NCBI RefSeq assembly: GCF_019688735.1 | Contig: NZ_JAIFYA010000002.1 | Coordinates: 62,001-126,000, forward strand | Direction of reading: 5' to 3' | Length of the DNA: 64,000 nt | Origin: Thermosulfurimonas sp. F29 | GTDB taxonomy: Bacteria > Desulfobacterota > Thermodesulfobacteria > Thermodesulfobacteriales > Thermodesulfobacteriaceae | In this document: positions 1 to 9,064 of the stretch, one piece after another | Position numbering within the stretch: position 1 is the first letter of the stretch | How the letters are laid out: each line of letters starts with the position of its first letter | Position numbers and translations under genes: made by a program | Notes under the pieces: generated by a model | The model's input: only the letters and a program-made list of their open reading frames with translations | Told to the model about the DNA's origin: nothing | Databases searched by the model: none

Positions 1-1
1 T

Positions 2-133
2 TTCCGCCGTGGGGTATCGTCTGAGGAGCGCAGGGAATATTTGGACCTCCTCCGCCGCGACTACGACTGGGACCGCATAGCCGAGCGGACGCTCGGGGTG
101 TATCGGGAGGCCCAAGACTTTCGCACTTCGTAG
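2..133 (+). CDS. Glycosyltransferase, C-terminal fragment (gene runs off the left edge)
   Basis: The frame opening at base 2 reads 43 codons to a TAG at 131-133. It ends in a helical tail containing DWDRIAERTLGVYRE, the pattern seen at the extreme C-terminus of GT4-type (group 1) glycosyltransferases, where a Trp-x-x-Ile-Ala helix packs back on the N-terminal domain. Only this tail is in the window, so donor and acceptor cannot be inferred. A 53-bp piece of this tail is repeated at 971-1023, beyond the following toxin-antitoxin pair. Confidence 0.5.
   Translation, partial: FRRGVSSEERREYLDLLRRDYDWDRIAERTLGVYREAQDFRTS
50..102 (+). repeat. 53-bp direct repeat, copy 1 (inside glycosyltransferase tail)
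   Basis: Bases 50-102 match 971-1023 with a single mismatch (t versus c in the gactgg/gaccgg stretch). The two copies bracket the vapBC-type module, which suggests the module sits in a duplicated end of the glycosyltransferase gene. Confidence 0.85.
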
Positions 134-219
134 GTGCAACAAGGGATCGGGGGATCTTTCCGGGGGTAAGCGGTGCGGCCTCGCGGAGCATGGGAAAAAG
201 GATGGAGTGGATCCATGTA

Positions 220-248
220 TTGATAGGTATGAATTCATGCTTAATAAT
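220..248 (+). promoter_or_regulatory. Candidate promoter and operator of the vapBC pair
   Basis: TTGATA (220-225) is followed after 17 bases by AATAAT (243-248). A perfect 10-bp palindrome, ATGAATTCAT (229-238), lies in the spacer. An AbrB-type antitoxin binding such a site would block its own promoter, the usual autoregulation of these modules. The assignment is by pattern only. Confidence 0.4.
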
Positions 249-289
249 TCATGTAAGTAGAAAGTAATTAGTGAAATGAGGAAAAGTTG

Positions 290-511
290 ATGCGTGCGAA
301 GGTTGCTGAACGGGGACAGGTGACGATACCGAAACCTTTGAGGGATCGGTTGGGAATTCGGCCCGGGACTATTTTGGAATTTAAGGAAGAAGCAGGGCGT
401 TTGGTAGCCGTGAAAGTAGAGACTTTGGATCCTATAGATCAAATTTATGGTCAACTTGGTCGGGGAAGGCATACGGACGAGATCCTCCGTCAGTTAAGAG
501 AAAATAAGTGA
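290..511 (+). CDS. vapB: AbrB/MazE-family antitoxin (VapB-type)
   Basis: A 73-residue protein with the swapped-hairpin AbrB fold signature at its N-terminus: VAERGQVTIPKPLRDRLGI, then RPGTILEF. This domain dimerises and binds operator DNA, and the C-terminal tail normally wraps the toxin. The ATG at 290 follows a GAGG ribosome-binding site at 278-281; the in-frame TTG three bases earlier is less likely. Its stop overlaps the toxin GTG start (508), the usual translational coupling of toxin-antitoxin pairs. The partner is a PIN-domain toxin, now frameshifted. Confidence 0.85.
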   Translation: MRAKVAERGQVTIPKPLRDRLGIRPGTILEFKEEAGRLVAVKVETLDPIDQIYGQLGRGRHTDEILRQLRENK

Positions 512-914
512 TTACAGCCGTTGATACCAATATTCTGATAGATATTTTGGAACCTGATCCCCTTTATGGGCCCGCCTCAAAAGAAGCTCTAAAAAAGTGC
601 CTAAGAGAAGGAAAGATTGTAGCTTGTGAAGTTGTATGGGCCGAGGTGGCTGTGGTTTATGTCGAGGCGCAGGAAGCCCTTATAAATTAGAGAAGATAGG
701 GCTTGAATTTTCACCTATTGCTCGGGAAGCCGCCTTAGTGGCGGCTAAATGCTGGGCTGAATATTTAAAAAGGGGGCCCAAGAAGAGAAGGATTGCGGCT
801 GATTTTCTCATAGGAGCTCATGCCTTGGTTCAGTGTGATCGTTTGTTAACCAGAGATAAGGGATTTTATCGAGAGTATTTCAAAGGGCTTAAGGTTGTAT
901 ATCCTGTTGATTGA
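508..914 (+). pseudogene. vapC: PIN-domain toxin (VapC-type), frameshifted
   Basis: The frame starting at GTG 508 encodes the PIN start (AVDTNILIDIL, first acidic residue) and continues to EVVWAEVAVVYV, then stops at 690. The remainder of the same domain continues in another frame from about 680, with RIAADFLIGAHALVQCDRLL and LTRDKGFY, and ends at 914. Together they would make a normal VapC ribonuclease of about 135 residues. A 1-2 base indel near 665-690 splits it, so the toxin is probably inactive unless this is a sequencing error. Confidence 0.8.
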
Positions 915-970
915 AAGATGCCGTTGAGTTTTCGCGAGTTTCTAATGATAAAGGCCTTCCCGGAATCTGG

Positions 971-1023
971 CTCCGCCGCGACTACGACCGGGACCGCATA
1001 GCCGAGCGGACGCTCGGGGTGTA
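971..1023 (+). repeat. 53-bp direct repeat, copy 2
   Basis: This is the second copy of bases 50-102. Read in the glycosyltransferase frame it gives RRDYDRDRIAERTLGVY and then runs on without the original C-terminus, ending in the 3' end of the oppositely oriented PEP carboxylase gene. It is a remnant of duplicated coding sequence, not a separate gene. Confidence 0.8.
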
Positions 1024-1031
1024 CGGGGATG

Positions 1032-2513
1032 TCATCCCAGAAAACGGCGCAGATAAGCGGCCTCGAGGATTATGTCGGTAAGTCGGCCCGGATCGTTTCG
1101 TTTGAGACGCCTTATGATCCGGGAGGTGGCCTCCTGATGAGCCGTATCGGGTGTGCAGTCCAGGCTGAGAGTGTTCAGGAGATCCAGGGCCCTCAGTAAG
1201 GCCTTTCTGACCTCCTCGGGCAGAAGATCGAGGACCCGGGGGTTAAAGTATTGCATGGCCAGGGAAAAGTCCCTCTCCAGGTTGCGATAGAATCCCTTGA
1301 GCTCCTGAAGCTCCTCCCGGGATAACACATTGAGTCCAAGGAGTTCCGGGGGAAGCCCCATGGAATAACATGCCCCGCAGAAACCTATAGCCCGCGGAAG
1401 GGTCACCCGTCCCAGACTCCGGGAGTATCCGAAAAGACCCACATGGAGTTTTCGCATGCGACGGCGGGGTATATCCCGGGCCACCCGGTTGACCAGCGGA
1501 GCCAGGGGCTCAATCAGTCGCTGGTACTCCCGGGAGGTCTTCTCCACCAACTCCAGGGCCTTCGCCTCATCAAAATCTTCCAGAGGGTAGCGAATAAAGT
1601 TTTTTATCTTTTTGATGGCCTCTATAACATCCTCGATGGGATTATCGTATTTAAAGGCCGACTGAACCGTGAAGGTCTCCACGCAGGGATACTCCTGAAG
1701 GACCAGCTCCACTGTGTAGGGGGTAAGATTTCCCCGAAAGGGAGGGGACCCCACACCCAGGATGGGATGGATCTCGATTTCCAGTCTGGACGCGAGTCTT
1801 TCCAGCCGCTTCAGGGCGATCTTGTTCGCCAGCACCGCACTCACACTCCCGTAATTGAGGGCCGGATCGGAACGGGCCAGGAAGACCCTCTGGTGCACGA
1901 TCTCCTTATCGGCAAGGTACTTTTCCAGGATCTCATCCGCCCGAACCATGGAGGGAATGTCCTCAAAAAGGGGGATTACCTGGATCCTTTCCGGCAAAAA
2001 TTCTCCCACCCATTCGGCGAGCGTTATGTCTCCCTCGTAGATGGGCTGGTATTGTTTGCCGGAAATAAAGTTCCGGTAAAAGTAGTAGACCCGGTTGAGC
2101 TCCCGCGCGGAGGTGGTCATGGGAAGAATAACCTCAAAAATGGGAGGCGAGGGGTCTCCGTAAAAAAGGCGAGCAGCGTCCATGGAACGGGGAATGCTCT
2201 CCAGGGCCTCCACCAGGATCTTGGCCTCCTCCCGTTCCACCGAGGGATTGGGCACCCGCAGAGTGAGGAAACAGTCCCGCCCGAGCCTGCGATTACGGAA
2301 AAAATGGGCATACCGGGTAAGTAACTTCTTGACCACGAAGTCGTCCACCTCTTTGCCCTCGCTATCCCACATCTGTTCATCACATCCGAGATGGGAGAAG
2401 GCGTAATAGGCCTCCTGAATCTCGTCCTCCCCGGACATGTCCGAGGTCTCGGCAAAGAAGGGAAGAGAGACATTGTCGGGATGCTGGGTGGACATAACCC
2501 TGGGGATGCGCAT
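1032..2513 (-). CDS. ppcA: Phosphoenolpyruvate carboxylase, archaeal type
   Basis: A 493-residue protein of the short PEP carboxylase family (PpcA), found in archaea and a few anaerobic bacteria and unlike the roughly 900-residue bacterial Ppc. It fixes bicarbonate onto PEP to give oxaloacetate. The N-terminal family signature MSTQHPDN is at residues 7-14; HLGCDEQMWDSEGKEVDD and the C-terminal SLDCTPDTAHQEATSRIIRR are also family-typical. The ATG at 2513 follows an AGAGG site; a more upstream in-frame start at 2534 would overlap the preceding HDOD gene and add seven non-conserved residues. The gap to HDOD is 5 nt, so the two are probably cotranscribed. Confidence 0.93.
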   Translation of the reverse strand: MRIPRVMSTQHPDNVSLPFFAETSDMSGEDEIQEAYYAFSHLGCDEQMWDSEGKEVDDFVVKKLLTRYAHFFRNRRLGRDCFLTLRVPNPSVEREEAKILVEALESIPRSMDAARLFYGDPSPPIFEVILPMTTSARELNRVYYFYRNFISGKQYQPIYEGDITLAEWVGEFLPERIQVIPLFEDIPSMVRADEILEKYLADKEIVHQRVFLARSDPALNYGSVSAVLANKIALKRLERLASRLEIEIHPILGVGSPPFRGNLTPYTVELVLQEYPCVETFTVQSAFKYDNPIEDVIEAIKKIKNFIRYPLEDFDEAKALELVEKTSREYQRLIEPLAPLVNRVARDIPRRRMRKLHVGLFGYSRSLGRVTLPRAIGFCGACYSMGLPPELLGLNVLSREELQELKGFYRNLERDFSLAMQYFNPRVLDLLPEEVRKALLRALDLLNTLSLDCTPDTAHQEATSRIIRRLKRNDPGRLTDIILEAAYLRRFLG

Positions 2514-2518
2514 GGCCG

Positions 2519-3301
2519 TTACCTCTTTCTGCACCGCAGATTTTCCAGGTATTTCTGAAACATGTCCTGAGTGGCCTTTATAACCCCTTTAAGCTCCTCG
2601 GTCGACAGCCCCAGATAGGCCGCTCCACGGGAAAGATTTTCTTCGGAAATTTCTCTCTGGTTTACGATCTCGTTGGCAAAGTACAGAATGGAGACCAGGG
2701 CCACCTCCGTGCGGGCCTCCCACGGACGGTGGTGATAGGCTATGGCTGTGGAAAGTTCCTCCGGAAAGTCAAAACAATGGGCGATCAGGAACCCCACCTC
2801 TCCGTGATCCTCGGGAAGTTCGGTTTCCGGGCAGAGAAAACGGGGGATCTTACCCACATCGTGAAGAATGCCCGCAGTGGCTAGCGTGGTGGGATCAATG
2901 GCCAGGAGGAGAGGACTCTGACGCATACTGGTCTTTAGTAGCCTTTTGAGCAATTCCTTGGCCAGATAGGAAACCCACTGGGAATGAGCCCAGAGGGGAG
3001 TTAGCCGGGGATGGCTTTTAAAAAAGGAGACCGTAAGCACGATGATGCGTATGTTTACCATTCCCAGGAGCACCACCCCATGGGCCACCGAGGAGATCTT
3101 GCGGGGAAATCCGTAATACGGGGAATTGACCACCTTAAGGATTTCGGCGGTAAGGGCCGGATCCTTCTCTATAACGCGGGCCAGTTCGTCGAAGTTGGTG
3201 TGCTCCGAACGGAAGGCCCTTTCCAGCTCGGCCACCACCTCGTAGCTGGCACTGAGCCGCCGAAAGCATTCCTCATAGCGGGAACAATCCAGCCGCCCCA
3301 T
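2519..3301 (-). CDS. HDOD-domain signalling protein
   Basis: A 260-residue stand-alone HDOD protein. The helical HDOD fold begins at about residue 15 (FDELARVIEKDPALTAEILK, VVNSPYYGFPRKISSV, HGVVLLGMVNIR), the classic HDOD core. AGILHDVGKIP near residue 145 retains an HD pair, and a further YHHRPWE follows. HDOD proteins are usually non-catalytic adaptors linked to c-di-GMP, motility or stress signalling. No output or sensor domain is attached. It lies between copA and ppcA in one leftward unit, and nothing in the sequence tells which it serves. Confidence 0.88.
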   Translation of the reverse strand: MGRLDCSRYEECFRRLSASYEVVAELERAFRSEHTNFDELARVIEKDPALTAEILKVVNSPYYGFPRKISSVAHGVVLLGMVNIRIIVLTVSFFKSHPRLTPLWAHSQWVSYLAKELLKRLLKTSMRQSPLLLAIDPTTLATAGILHDVGKIPRFLCPETELPEDHGEVGFLIAHCFDFPEELSTAIAYHHRPWEARTEVALVSILYFANEIVNQREISEENLSRGAAYLGLSTEELKGVIKATQDMFQKYLENLRCRKR

Positions 3302-3326
3302 ATTTTCATCATACCAGACCGGGACC

Positions 3327-5753
3327 TTAAAGCGATAGCCTTTTCAGACGCAGGGCATTGGTCACCACGGAAACGGACGAGAGGGCCATGGCCGCCGCAG
3401 CGATAGCAGGACTGAGGCGCAGACCCCATAGAGGATAAAGGGCCCCGGCGGCTATCGGAATGGCCAGCACATTGTATCCAAAGGCCCAGAAGAGATTCTC
3501 CTTTATGATCCGCAGCGTGGCCCGCGCGAGTCTGATGGCCAGCGGCACGAGCCTCAGATCGGGGCGCATGAGGGCGGCATCGGCAGACTCAAGGGCAATG
3601 TCTGTCCCGGAGGAAAGCGCGATTCCTAGGTCCGCCTCGGCCAGAGCCGGGGCATCGTTAACTCCATCTCCCACCATGGCCACCCGGAAACCCCGTTCGC
3701 GCAGCTCCCGGACGATGCAGGCCTTGTCTCCGGGAAGAACCTCGGCCCGGTAACCGTCCAGGGAAAGCTCCCGGGCCAGAGCCTCCGCGGTAGCACGGTT
3801 GTCACCGGTGAGCATGAACACGGAAATCCCCATGGCCTTAAGAGTGTTGATCACCTCCCGGGCTTCGGGACGCAAGACATCGGCTATGGCCAGTCCTCCC
3901 ACCACCTCTTTATCCCGGGCTACAAGAATGATCGTCTTTCCCGAGGAGCCCCTTTCCATCCGCTCCCGGAATTCGGAGGAGATGGATGTTTCACCGGCCA
4001 CCCAGGCCGGGTTACCCACCCACACTTCTTTCCCGTCCACCAATCCCCGTAGGCCTTTCCCGGGAACGGCCTGGATCTCCCGGGCCTCGGGGACGGAAAG
4101 ATTCGCGGCGGCCCGCACCACCGCAAGAGATAAAGGGTGTTCCGAATGCTTCTCAATCGCCGCCGCCAGTCGTAATACCTCCTCTTCGGTATAGCCCGGA
4201 GCCGGGATGATCTCCTGCACCCGGGGTTTTCCCAGAGTGAGGGTGCCGGTTTTGTCGAAGACACACGCCGTAATCCGGGCCCCCTCCTCCAGTGCGGAGG
4301 CGTTTTTTATCAGAATGCCCAGCTCGGCAGCCCGTCCCGTTCCCACCATGACCGCCGCCGGAGTAGCAAGTCCCATAGCACACGGACAGGCAATTACCAG
4401 AACCGAAACGAAGGAAAGGAGAGCATTGGGGAGCCTCGGCTCGGGCCCCATGAAATACCAGACTATGAAGGTCAGGCCGGCTACAGTAAGCACCACCGGC
4501 ACAAACACCCCGGCCACCCGATCGGCCAGACGCTGAACGCGAGCCTTGGAGCCCTGGGCCTCCTCCACCAACCGGGCCACCGTGGCCAGTACCGTTTCCC
4601 GTCCGACCTTTTCCACGCGAAACCTGAAGACACCGTAAAGGTTCAGGGTACCCCCTATCACCCGGGACCCGGGTTCCTTCTCCACCGGAAGGCTTTCCCC
4701 GGTAAGCATGGATTCGTCAAGGGCCGTCCGTCCCTCAACGATGATTCCGTCCGCGGGGACCCGCTCTCCGGGACGGACCACCACCAGGTCCCCCGGGAGC
4801 AGGGCTTCGGCTGGTATCTCCCTTTCCTCTCCTTCCCGGATGACCCGGGCCACGGGCGGGGAAAGGGAAAGGAGTTTTCTTACCGCCTCGCCGGCCCGTC
4901 CGCGGGCCTTAACCTCGAGATACCGACCCAGCAGAACAAAGGCAATGATCATGGTCGCGGAATCGTAGTAAACATGAAGGGGAAGCCCGGCCCGGACAAA
5001 GACCTCCGGGAAAAGGGTTATTACCACCGAATAGGAATAGGCCGAAAGTGTGCCCAGGGACACCAGCGTATTCATATCCATGGTGTTATGCCTGAGTCCC
5101 TTCAGGGCGCCGCGCAAAAATTCCCAGCCGGCGTAAAACTCCACCGGCGTGGCCAGGAGAAATAAGAGGAAGTGCCGGGTCTCCCGCGGAATCCGGGAAA
5201 CGAAGGGGAAGAGGTCGGCCATGGAGAGCAGAAAAATAGGGGGCACGAGAGCCCAGGCCGCAAGAAGCCTCCTTTTGAGTTCGTAAAGCCTGGCCTCCTC
5301 CGGACCTCCGGCATAGGATGTTGTTTCCCGGGAAAGGCCCAGGAATTGATAACCCTCGTTCTCGATCACCCGCCGGAAATCGGAAATCCCCGTAAGTTCC
5401 GGATCATAGGTAAGACGGGCCTTACCGGAGGCCAGATTGATCGAAACCTCAAAGACGCCGGGAAGTTTTCCCAGAACTTTTTCCAGACGGGCCACACATG
5501 CGGCACAGCTCATTCCCCCGATGGCCACCACCGTCGTCTCTTGCCTCGCGAGCTCGGGTACGAGCTCGTAGCCCTCCTTCCCGATGGCCTCCACCATTTT
5601 TTGAGGGGAAATCCTTTCGGGATCATAAACCACGCGCGCCCTGGCTGCGGCGAAATTTACGGAAGCCTCAAAAACCCCGGGAAGACGCGAGAGAATCTTT
5701 TCAATGCGGGCCGCACAGGCGGCACAACTCATCCCGGAAATACGAAACCGCAT
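3327..5753 (-). CDS. copA: Copper-exporting P-type ATPase
   Basis: An 808-residue P1B-type ATPase with two N-terminal heavy-metal-associated domains (CxxC at residues 10-13 of the first, [14 protein letters not shown] in the second), membrane segments, the CPC metal-transfer motif in [13 protein letters not shown], the phosphorylation site [10 protein letters not shown], the nucleotide-domain EKHSEHPL His-Pro, and [17 protein letters not shown] with HP marks Cu(I)/Ag(I) export. I place the start at ATG 5753, where the first metal-binding domain begins; the upstream in-frame extension is low-complexity and non-conserved. The gene lies just downstream of copZ, its chaperone. Confidence 0.93.
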   Translation of the reverse strand: MRFRISGMSCAACAARIEKILSRLPGVFEASVNFAAARARVVYDPERISPQKMVEAIGKEGYELVPELARQETTVVAIGGMSCAACVARLEKVLGKLPGVFEVSINLASGKARLTYDPELTGISDFRRVIENEGYQFLGLSRETTSYAGGPEEARLYELKRRLLAAWALVPPIFLLSMADLFPFVSRIPRETRHFLLFLLATPVEFYAGWEFLRGALKGLRHNTMDMNTLVSLGTLSAYSYSVVITLFPEVFVRAGLPLHVYYDSATMIIAFVLLGRYLEVKARGRAGEAVRKLLSLSPPVARVIREGEEREIPAEALLPGDLVVVRPGERVPADGIIVEGRTALDESMLTGESLPVEKEPGSRVIGGTLNLYGVFRFRVEKVGRETVLATVARLVEEAQGSKARVQRLADRVAGVFVPVVLTVAGLTFIVWYFMGPEPRLPNALLSFVSVLVIACPCAMGLATPAAVMVGTGRAAELGILIKNASALEEGARITACVFDKTGTLTLGKPRVQEIIPAPGYTEEEVLRLAAAIEKHSEHPLSLAVVRAAANLSVPEAREIQAVPGKGLRGLVDGKEVWVGNPAWVAGETSISSEFRERMERGSSGKTIILVARDKEVVGGLAIADVLRPEAREVINTLKAMGISVFMLTGDNRATAEALARELSLDGYRAEVLPGDKACIVRELRERGFRVAMVGDGVNDAPALAEADLGIALSSGTDIALESADAALMRPDLRLVPLAIRLARATLRIIKENLFWAFGYNVLAIPIAAGALYPLWGLRLSPAIAAAAMALSSVSVVTNALRLKRLSL

Positions 5754-5859
5754 CACCCGTCCCCCTTCGGGTAGGGACCCTCCGGAAACCCCCCTTCCGA
5801 GAGACTCACCCCGGGGAAGGGGACAGGTGTTTTTGGGGATCTTTTCCCGCATGGGAGGG

Positions 5860-6063
5860 TTATTCCAGCCGGTAGCCGGCCTCCTCTATCGCCCGGGCAA
5901 TATCCTCCCGGGTCACACCTTCGGGTTTCTCAAAAGTAGCGATCCCGCTCTTTAGATCCACCCGCACCTCTCTTACTCCCGGAATACTCTCAAGCGCTCT
6001 GGTTACCCGTTTGACGCAATGCTCGCAGCTCATACCGGAAATTCTAACCCTTATGCGTTCCAT
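5860..6063 (-). CDS. copZ: Copper chaperone, heavy-metal-associated domain
   Basis: A 67-residue single-domain HMA protein with [17 protein letters not shown] near the N-terminus (CxxC metal site) and the ferredoxin-like pattern [16 protein letters not shown]. It would carry Cu(I) to the CopA N-terminal domains encoded directly downstream. It is the first gene of the leftward copZ-copA(-HDOD-ppcA) run. No CueR or CsoR regulator is visible nearby. Confidence 0.9.
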   Translation of the reverse strand: MERIRVRISGMSCEHCVKRVTRALESIPGVREVRVDLKSGIATFEKPEGVTREDIARAIEEAGYRLE

Positions 6064-6164
6064 GGATTCCTCCTGAAATTAATTGAAGGACAGGAAGCCC
6101 AACCTTTACAAAAAGGAATTTCAGACTCCGGAAGGGAATTTTCACCGGCACCGGGACAGAGACC

Positions 6165-6240
6165 TGGTGGAGCCGGTGGGACTTGAACCCACGACCTCGT
6201 GAATGCCATTCACGCGCTCTCCCATCTGAGCTACGGCCCC
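6165..6240 (-). tRNA. tRNA-Ala (GGC anticodon)
   Basis: The reverse strand folds as a complete cloverleaf of 76 nt. The acceptor strand GGGGCCG pairs with CGGCTCC, the D arm begins TAGCTCAG, the anticodon stem is CGTGA/TCACG with loop ATGGCAT (anticodon GGC), and the T stem GTGGG/CCCAC encloses TTCAAGT. CCA is encoded. Confidence 0.95.
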
Positions 6241-6295
6241 ACCCGTAGCGATTCTACCTTAACCGTCTCCGGGAGGAATGTCAAGGTCCCGCGGT

Positions 6296-6871
6296 TTACC
6301 AGTTTTCGCACAGGGGTTCGAAATAACCCCTGGGATGGGCACAGGAGGGGCACTCTTCCGGGGCCTCGGGACCCACATGAATGTACCCACAGTTCCGGCA
6401 GCGCCAGGCTATTTCTCCCTCACGCTTAAACAGGGTCCCATCTTTTACCTTTTCAGCCAGGGCACGATAACGCTTCTCGTGAAACTTCTCCGCCTCCGCG
6501 ATGGCCTCAAATACGGCGGCAATCTCCGGAAATCCCTCCTCCCGAGCCACCCGGGCGAACTCGGGATACATCCGGGAATGCTCGTAATTCTCTCCTTCGG
6601 CGGCAGCGAGCAGGTTTTCCAGAGTGTTCCCGATTCGGCCCGCCGGGAAAGAGGCCTGAATCTCCACCTCTCCTCCCTCAAGAAACTTGAATAACCTCTT
6701 GGCGTGTTCCTTTTCCTGCTCCGCCGTTTCCAGAAAAATGTCCGCAATCCGCTGATAACCTTCCTTCCTGGCCCTGGAAGCAAAAAAAGTATAACGATTG
6801 CGGGCCTGAGACTCCCCGGCAAAAGCCGTGAGTAAATTCCTCTCCGTCCGTGTTCCCCTGATGCTTTTCAT
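6296..6871 (-). CDS. rbr: Rubrerythrin
   Basis: A 191-residue rubrerythrin, a non-haem di-iron peroxidase protecting anaerobes from hydrogen peroxide. The ferritin-like four-helix domain carries the diiron ligand pattern: [38 protein letters not shown] and [14 protein letters not shown]. The C-terminal rubredoxin-like domain has two CxxC knuckles ([10 protein letters not shown] and CPSC). A good AGGGAGG site precedes the start. The gene is transcribed alone, divergent from tpiA. No PerR-like operator is obvious. Confidence 0.95.
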   Translation of the reverse strand: MKSIRGTRTERNLLTAFAGESQARNRYTFFASRARKEGYQRIADIFLETAEQEKEHAKRLFKFLEGGEVEIQASFPAGRIGNTLENLLAAAEGENYEHSRMYPEFARVAREEGFPEIAAVFEAIAEAEKFHEKRYRALAEKVKDGTLFKREGEIAWRCRNCGYIHVGPEAPEECPSCAHPRGYFEPLCENW

Positions 6872-7097
6872 TGATTACCTCCCTGAACTTAAATTTTTTA
6901 CTACCTTAAAGTCAATATAAAGAAAAGTCAAGTCTCCTATCACTGCATCCGGGGCCGAATTCCTGACGAAACTCCATGCAGATCCGGGAGGTTTGCCTTT
7001 CGACTCGAAAGTTTTCGCATTTTCAGGGTAAAGAAAACCCTCGCTGAACGCAGGAAAGATGGTATACTTAACCTCAAACCGAGGAGGGAGAAAGAGA

Positions 7098-7855
<758 letters not shown>

Positions 7856-7859
<4 letters not shown>

Positions 7860-7963
7860 GAGGGCTTGTGCTCCGGCTTTTTCGGTCTAAGCCAAATAAG
7901 GGCTATAATAGAGGCTATTACGGCCGTCCCAATTCCTATCCAGAAACCCTCAAGTCCGTGCAT
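7856..7963 (-). CDS. 35-residue single-span membrane microprotein
   Basis: An ATG at 7963, preceded by GGAGAGGAAC, opens 35 codons: a short N-terminal segment, one hydrophobic helix (WIGIGTAVIASIIALIWL) and a basic tail rich in Lys and Pro. It overlaps the end of the upstream 63-residue membrane protein gene by 14 nt, as in translationally coupled pairs, and its stop overlaps the tpiA stop on the other strand. I do not recognise the family. The ribosome-binding site and clean membrane pattern argue for a real gene. Confidence 0.5.
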
Positions 7964-8141
7964 GTTCCTCTCCTTTTTTTAGACAATAAATACCTACCAC
8001 GAAAAAGTAAAGAGCAGCCATGGCACCGCTTCCCAATATACTCCAGTCGGTCCGGTAATGAGCAATCGGTTGCACCACTAATGTCCCAATCAAAAGAAGG
8101 GCCAGATTTAAGAAAAACTTTCCTACTTCGCGCCAGACCAC
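7950..8141 (-). CDS. Small two-span membrane protein, unknown function
   Basis: A 63-residue protein starting at GTG 8141, with two hydrophobic stretches (FFLNLALLLIGTLVVQPI and SGAMAALYFFVVGIYCL) joined by a short polar loop, and a charged C-terminus KKGEEHART. It resembles the many short two-helix DUF proteins of about 60-75 residues in anaerobic bacteria, but I cannot assign one. The ribosome-binding site is weak. It overlaps the 35-residue microprotein gene downstream, suggesting a small membrane pair. Confidence 0.5.
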   Translation of the reverse strand: MVWREVGKFFLNLALLLIGTLVVQPIAHYRTDWSILGSGAMAALYFFVVGIYCLKKGEEHART

Positions 8142-8174
8142 GATGTTGAAATATTATTACACGAGGCAAAAATC

Positions 8175-8636
8175 ATGAAAAGTTCAAGTTCCGTGGAAAG
8201 TTGCCGCCTTCCGGATTACACCCGGATTGAGCCCGAGGCCCTGGAGGTGGTGAGAAAGTTCCGGCGGGTGGCCGTGGTGGGGGCCAGCCCCAAACCGGAG
8301 CGCCCCAGTCATCAGGTCATGAAGTACCTGCTGGAGAGGGGCTTTGAGGTGATCCCGGTGAACCCCGGTCAGAGGGAGATTCTCGGGGAGCCCTGTTATC
8401 CCGCCCTTTCGGCGATACCCGAAAACCGCCGTCCGGAGGTGGTCATCGTATTTCGCCGGGCGGATCAGGTTCCCCCCGTAGCCGAAGAGGCCATAAAGAT
8501 CGGGGCCCGGGTGCTCTGGCTCCAGGAGGGAATAGTTAACGAGGAGGCCGCCAGAAAGGCCGGGGCCGCCGGGCTTACGGTAATCATGAATCGCTGCTTC
8601 AAGAAGGTGCATCAGATAGCCACGCGGGAGGCCTGA
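8175..8636 (+). CDS. CoA-binding protein (YccU/CoA_binding_2 family)
   Basis: A 153-residue Rossmann-fold protein related to the CoA-binding domain of succinyl-CoA synthetase alpha. The nucleotide loop VAVVGASPKPERPSHQVMKY, then the strand FEVIPVNPGQREILGEPCYP, and LWLQEGIVNEEAARKAGAAG match the COG1832 family. No catalytic role is established for these proteins; some members bind CoA or act in acetylation-related regulation. The exbD start lies 11 nt after its stop, so it is probably cotranscribed with the ExbD and TonB-like genes. Confidence 0.85.
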   Translation: MKSSSSVESCRLPDYTRIEPEALEVVRKFRRVAVVGASPKPERPSHQVMKYLLERGFEVIPVNPGQREILGEPCYPALSAIPENRRPEVVIVFRRADQVPPVAEEAIKIGARVLWLQEGIVNEEAARKAGAAGLTVIMNRCFKKVHQIATREA

Positions 8637-8647
8637 GGAGGGAAACG

Positions 8648-9064
8648 ATGCCCGCCTCTCCGGGACGCAAGGGGTTGCTCGCCGAGATCAATGTTACCCC
8701 CCTGGTGGATGTGATGCTGGTGCTTCTCATAATCTTTATGATCACGGCCCCGCTTTTCACCACCGGCCTCCGGGTGGATCTGCCCAGAACCCGGGCGGGC
8801 AAACTCAAAACCCCGGAAAGGCCCCTGGTGATCACGATAACCCGGGAGGGCAGGATTCTGGTGGGAAAGGAGGCCGTCTCCCTTTCGCGGCTTTCCCGCT
8901 GGCTGGCCGAGGCCAGGGCCGCCGGACTGGTCAGGGAGGTGCAGCTCAGGGCCGACCGTGCGGTGCCCTATGGGATCGTGGCCCGGGTCTTGGGAGAGCT
9001 CTCCGGAGCTGGGCTCACCGACATCGCCCTGGTTACCCAGCCCCTGGAACATGCGCGGCCTTAA
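8648..9064 (+). CDS. exbD: ExbD/TolR-family biopolymer transport protein
   Basis: A 138-residue protein with the ExbD architecture: a short cytoplasmic N-terminus, then the single transmembrane helix with the essential Asp (EINVTPLVDVMLVLLIIFMI, Asp in PLVDV) and a periplasmic domain ending in LGELSGAGLTDIALVTQP. It transduces proton-motive force with ExbB/TolQ. It overlaps the TonB-like gene by 14 nt. No exbB/tolQ is adjacent, so its proton-channel partner must be elsewhere. Confidence 0.9.
   Translation: MPASPGRKGLLAEINVTPLVDVMLVLLIIFMITAPLFTTGLRVDLPRTRAGKLKTPERPLVITITREGRILVGKEAVSLSRLSRWLAEARAAGLVREVQLRADRAVPYGIVARVLGELSGAGLTDIALVTQPLEHARP

Noticed and set aside
1443-2324. Long open frame (293 codons) on the plus strand across the PEP carboxylase gene
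   Set aside because: It is antisense to ppcA, has no domain signature and an odd composition, and arises from G+C-rich codon bias.
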